A stretch of 64,000 nucleotides of DNA from an uncultured Propionibacterium sp. Its GTDB lineage: Bacteria > Actinomycetota > Actinomycetes > Propionibacteriales > Propionibacteriaceae. The notes under the pieces are model-generated. The model made no database searches, was not told the origin of the DNA, and saw nothing but the letters and a program-made list of their open reading frames with translations. Position numbers and translations under genes: made by a program. This document shows, in pieces, positions 61,809-64,000 of the stretch. The stretch is taken from contig CALHWB010000040.1 in assembly GCA_938036835.1 (NCBI GenBank), forward strand, positions 39,068 through 103,067. The letters run 5' to 3'. Positions within the stretch are counted from its first letter, which is position 1; the number at the start of each line of letters is the position of its first letter.

Positions 61809-64000
61809 ATGAAGAAACTTTGGGCTGGCATCACGGCGGCCGTCATCGTCGGCAGCGCAGGCGTTGTCTCGGCCAATGCCGATCCCACCGAGCCGGTCGA
61901 TACACCGGCATCCGAATCGGTCCAGCGCTTCGTGGTGACTCGATCCGACGATGCCGATACCGTCCTCACCGCGAAGCAGACCCAGCAGGCAGCCGACCGG
62001 GTAGACCGGGAAGTCGCCGAGACCATGACGAGCGGGGACGACGACGTGATCCGGCTGGATGCTCCCCTGAATACTAGCCAGGCGGCCGGCTTCATGGCCG
62101 ATTTGGCTGCCCAGCCCGGTATCGAACTGGTGGAACCGGTCGGCGTGATCACCCCCAGCTACACCCCTAACGATCCCGATCTGCCAAATCAGTGGTATGT
62201 GACCGAGGCCACCACCGGTACGCGGGTGTCGTCGGTCTGGGATTACACCCGTGGCGCGGGCGTCACCGTGGCAGTGCTCGACAGCGGAAAGCTGCCGCAC
62301 AGCGACCTGGACTGGGTCGGCGGCTATGACTTTTTGAGCGATTCACAGTCTGCCGCCGACGGCGATGGCATCGATCCGGATCCAACCGATGCCGGCTGGG
62401 CCACCGCCCCACCCAATGACTGCGCATTGTGGCACGGCACCATGGTCGGCGGGGTGATCGGCGCCCAGCACAACGCTCAGGGATTGGCCGGGTTGGCCCC
62501 CGAGGCCAAGTTGGTGCCGGTCCGGGTGCTCGGTACCTGCGGTGGTGACACCTACGACCTGACCCGAGCCATCCGCTGGGCATCCGGGCTGCCGGTTCCC
62601 GGTATCCCGAACAATCCGGATCCCGCTCGGGTGATCAATCTGAGCCTGGGTGGTGTGGTAAGAAACGCTGCCGGTCAGCCCTACTGTCCGACCTATCTAC
62701 AAAACGCCATCAACGATGCGGTGGCAAACAATGCGGTCGTGGTGGCGGCGGCCGGCAACTCGGGTCGCACCCGATTGATCGAGTCCCCCGCGATCTGCTC
62801 CGGGGTTATCGCGGTCACCGCCACCGATCGTCGCGGCGATGTCGCCGGCTGGGCCGATAGAGGAAGCCGGGTGAACATCGCGGCACCGGGTGATGGCATC
62901 TACACCACCGGCAACCAAGGCACATCGCGTCCGGGCGCCCAGAGCTATGCCTGGGCCAACGGCACCAGCTTCAGCACACCCGTGGTGAGCGCCGCCATTG
63001 CCTTGATGCTGGCGGCCAACCCGAAGCTGGATACCGCCCGGATCCACGCCATGCTCGGTACCGGAGCCCGTCCGGTGACTGGCTGCGGCGATTCCTGTGG
63101 CGCGGGGTTGCTGGACATCTCCACGGCGGTCGGCGCTCTCGATGATCCGATCGTCAGCCTTTGGCAGCAATTGGGTGCCGAGCACAGCGTGTTGGGCATT
63201 CCTCGGGACGCCACCTTCGACATCGCCGGTGGACGCGGTCAACGCTATGCTGGCGGCGGTTACATCTACCAAAGCCCGGCCGGGGTGCATCCGGTGGTTG
63301 GCGGCATCAACGCCGCCTACCAGCAACTGTCCGGACCGGCCGGCCGGCTGGGCTTCCCGGCCTCGGCCGAACGGGCTATCCCCGGCGGCTACCAGCAGAG
63401 CTTCCAGAGCGGTCACATCTACTGGACTGCCGAGCATAACGCCCAGCCAGTGGTGGGTGGCATTCTCGACGCCTATTTGGCCATGAACGGGGCCGCCGGC
63501 CGGCTGGGCTTCCCAGCCTCGGCCGAACGGGCTATCCCCGGCGGCTACATCCAAAGCTTCCAGAATGGCGCGGTCTTCTGGACGCCCGATGCCGGCGCCC
63601 AGCCGGTGATCGGTGCGATTGGCCAACGTTACCTGGCGCTCGGCGGGTCGGCCAGCGCTCTGGGCTTCCCGGCCTCGGCCGAACAGGCTCTGCCCGATGG
63701 CGGCTATACGCAGCGCTTCCAGCACGGCACCATCTACTGGAGCCCGCAAACCGGCGCCCAACCGGTGGTCAACGCCATCAACGCCACCTACCAAGCCAAC
63801 GGCGCCCAAACCGGCAAACTCGGCTACCCCACCAGCGGCGAGCAGGCTCTGCCAGACGGCGGCTATACGCAGCGCTTCCAGCACGGCACCATCTACTGGA
63901 GCCCGCAAACCGGCGCCCAACCGGTGGTCAACGCCATCAACGCCACCTACCAAGCCAACGGCGCCCAAACCGGCAAACTCGGCTACCCCACCAGCGGCGA
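61809..64000 (+). CDS. Secreted S8 serine protease with LGFP repeats (3' end outside window)
   Basis: Open to the window edge, 730 codons visible. It begins with a signal peptide (MKKLWAGITAAVIVGSAG, cleavage near SANA), a propeptide to about residue 120, and a subtilisin-like catalytic domain: aspartate 158 in VAVLDSGKLPH, histidine 209 in WHGTMVGGV, asparagine 317 in AAAGNSG and serine 387 in NGTSFSTPVVS. From about residue 450 there are LGFP repeats (LGFPASAERAIPGGY, later LGYPTSGEQALPDGGY) that bind or span the arabinogalactan/peptidoglycan envelope in actinobacteria. The last repeats are nearly identical 53-aa units. Probably an exported wall-attached protease. Confidence 0.9.
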   Translation, partial: MKKLWAGITAAVIVGSAGVVSANADPTEPVDTPASESVQRFVVTRSDDADTVLTAKQTQQAADRVDREVAETMTSGDDDVIRLDAPLNTSQAAGFMADLAAQPGIELVEPVGVITPSYTPNDPDLPNQWYVTEATTGTRVSSVWDYTRGAGVTVAVLDSGKLPHSDLDWVGGYDFLSDSQSAADGDGIDPDPTDAGWATAPPNDCALWHGTMVGGVIGAQHNAQGLAGLAPEAKLVPVRVLGTCGGDTYDLTRAIRWASGLPVPGIPNNPDPARVINLSLGGVVRNAAGQPYCPTYLQNAINDAVANNAVVVAAAGNSGRTRLIESPAICSGVIAVTATDRRGDVAGWADRGSRVNIAAPGDGIYTTGNQGTSRPGAQSYAWANGTSFSTPVVSAAIALMLAANPKLDTARIHAMLGTGARPVTGCGDSCGAGLLDISTAVGALDDPIVSLWQQLGAEHSVLGIPRDATFDIAGGRGQRYAGGGYIYQSPAGVHPVVGGINAAYQQLSGPAGRLGFPASAERAIPGGYQQSFQSGHIYWTAEHNAQPVVGGILDAYLAMNGAAGRLGFPASAERAIPGGYIQSFQNGAVFWTPDAGAQPVIGAIGQRYLALGGSASALGFPASAEQALPDGGYTQRFQHGTIYWSPQTGAQPVVNAINATYQANGAQTGKLGYPTSGEQALPDGGYTQRFQHGTIYWSPQTGAQPVVNAINATYQANGAQTGKLGYPTSG
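63681..64000 (+). repeat. Tandem 159-bp repeats in the LGFP region
   Basis: Units begin at 63681 and 63840 and a third begins at 63999. Bases 63701-63839 and 63860-63998 appear identical (139 bp), with only silent differences before that (gaacag/gagcag, cccgatgg/ccagacgg). The frame is kept at 53 codons per unit. Near identity at the DNA level, unlike the earlier diverged LGFP units, indicates recent duplication or gene conversion. Confidence 0.9.

Noticed and set aside
63160..64000. A CRISPR-like or mobile repeat array
   Set aside because: The repeats are in frame inside one coding region, 159 bp long, and encode LGFP units.

Overview
The window is a 64-kb piece of an actinobacterial chromosome. 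The evidence is an RbpA gene, a WhiA-YvcK-RapZ cluster, the Wag31/DivIVA-YggT-SepF-PgeF-FtsZ block, a PdtaR-type ANTAR regulator, a mycothiol-type DinB-fold enzyme, a class F-like sortase and many GTG starts. Gene content and order fit Propionibacteriales best; that placement is inference. No insertion sequence, prophage, CRISPR array or defence island was seen, and nearly all genes are core housekeeping genes packed into operons, many with 4-nt ATGA or GTGA overlaps.

Layout. 1-3540 (+): oxidative pentose phosphate operon, tal (3' end)-zwf-opcA-pgl. 3605-12586 (-): rbpA, secG, tpiA, pgk, gap, then whiA, yvcK, rapZ, uvrC, with uvrA next. 15694-17134 (+): a mycothiol-dependent-isomerase-like protein and an MBL-fold hydrolase. 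17202-20533 (-): terC behind a yybP-ykoY-type (Mn2+) riboswitch, then uvrB. 20673-25624: haem genes, with hemH (-) divergent from hemE, a radical SAM/SPASM protein and hemY/cgoX (+). 25609-28886 (-): coaE, a nucleoside phosphorylase and rpsA. 29306-36059: sortase (+), polA (-), a thioesterase (+), pdtaR (-), tRNA-Leu(CAA) (+), pyk (-).

36147-56326 (-) is the division and wall cluster, in transcription order mraZ, rsmH, ftsL-like, ftsI, murE, a 74-aa ORF where murF is expected, mraY, murD, ftsW, murG, murC, ftsQ, an 839-bp spacer, ftsZ, pgeF, sepF, yggT, divIVA, a DksA/TraR-type gene, lspA and an rluA-family gene. Four tandem 10-bp repeats upstream of mraZ look like the MraZ operator. Divergent from mraZ is a MoxR-DUF58-transglutaminase operon (56512-60938), followed by a DUF3040 gene (-) and the 5' part of a secreted S8 protease carrying LGFP repeats, which runs off the end.

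Most interesting points: the riboswitch-terC unit; the radical SAM gene inside the haem operon, which suggests a hybrid coproporphyrin route; the absence of murF (and of yggS) from otherwise standard places, with a translationally coupled small ORF in the murF slot; the long ftsQ-ftsZ spacer; and nearly identical 159-bp tandem repeats in the LGFP protease.
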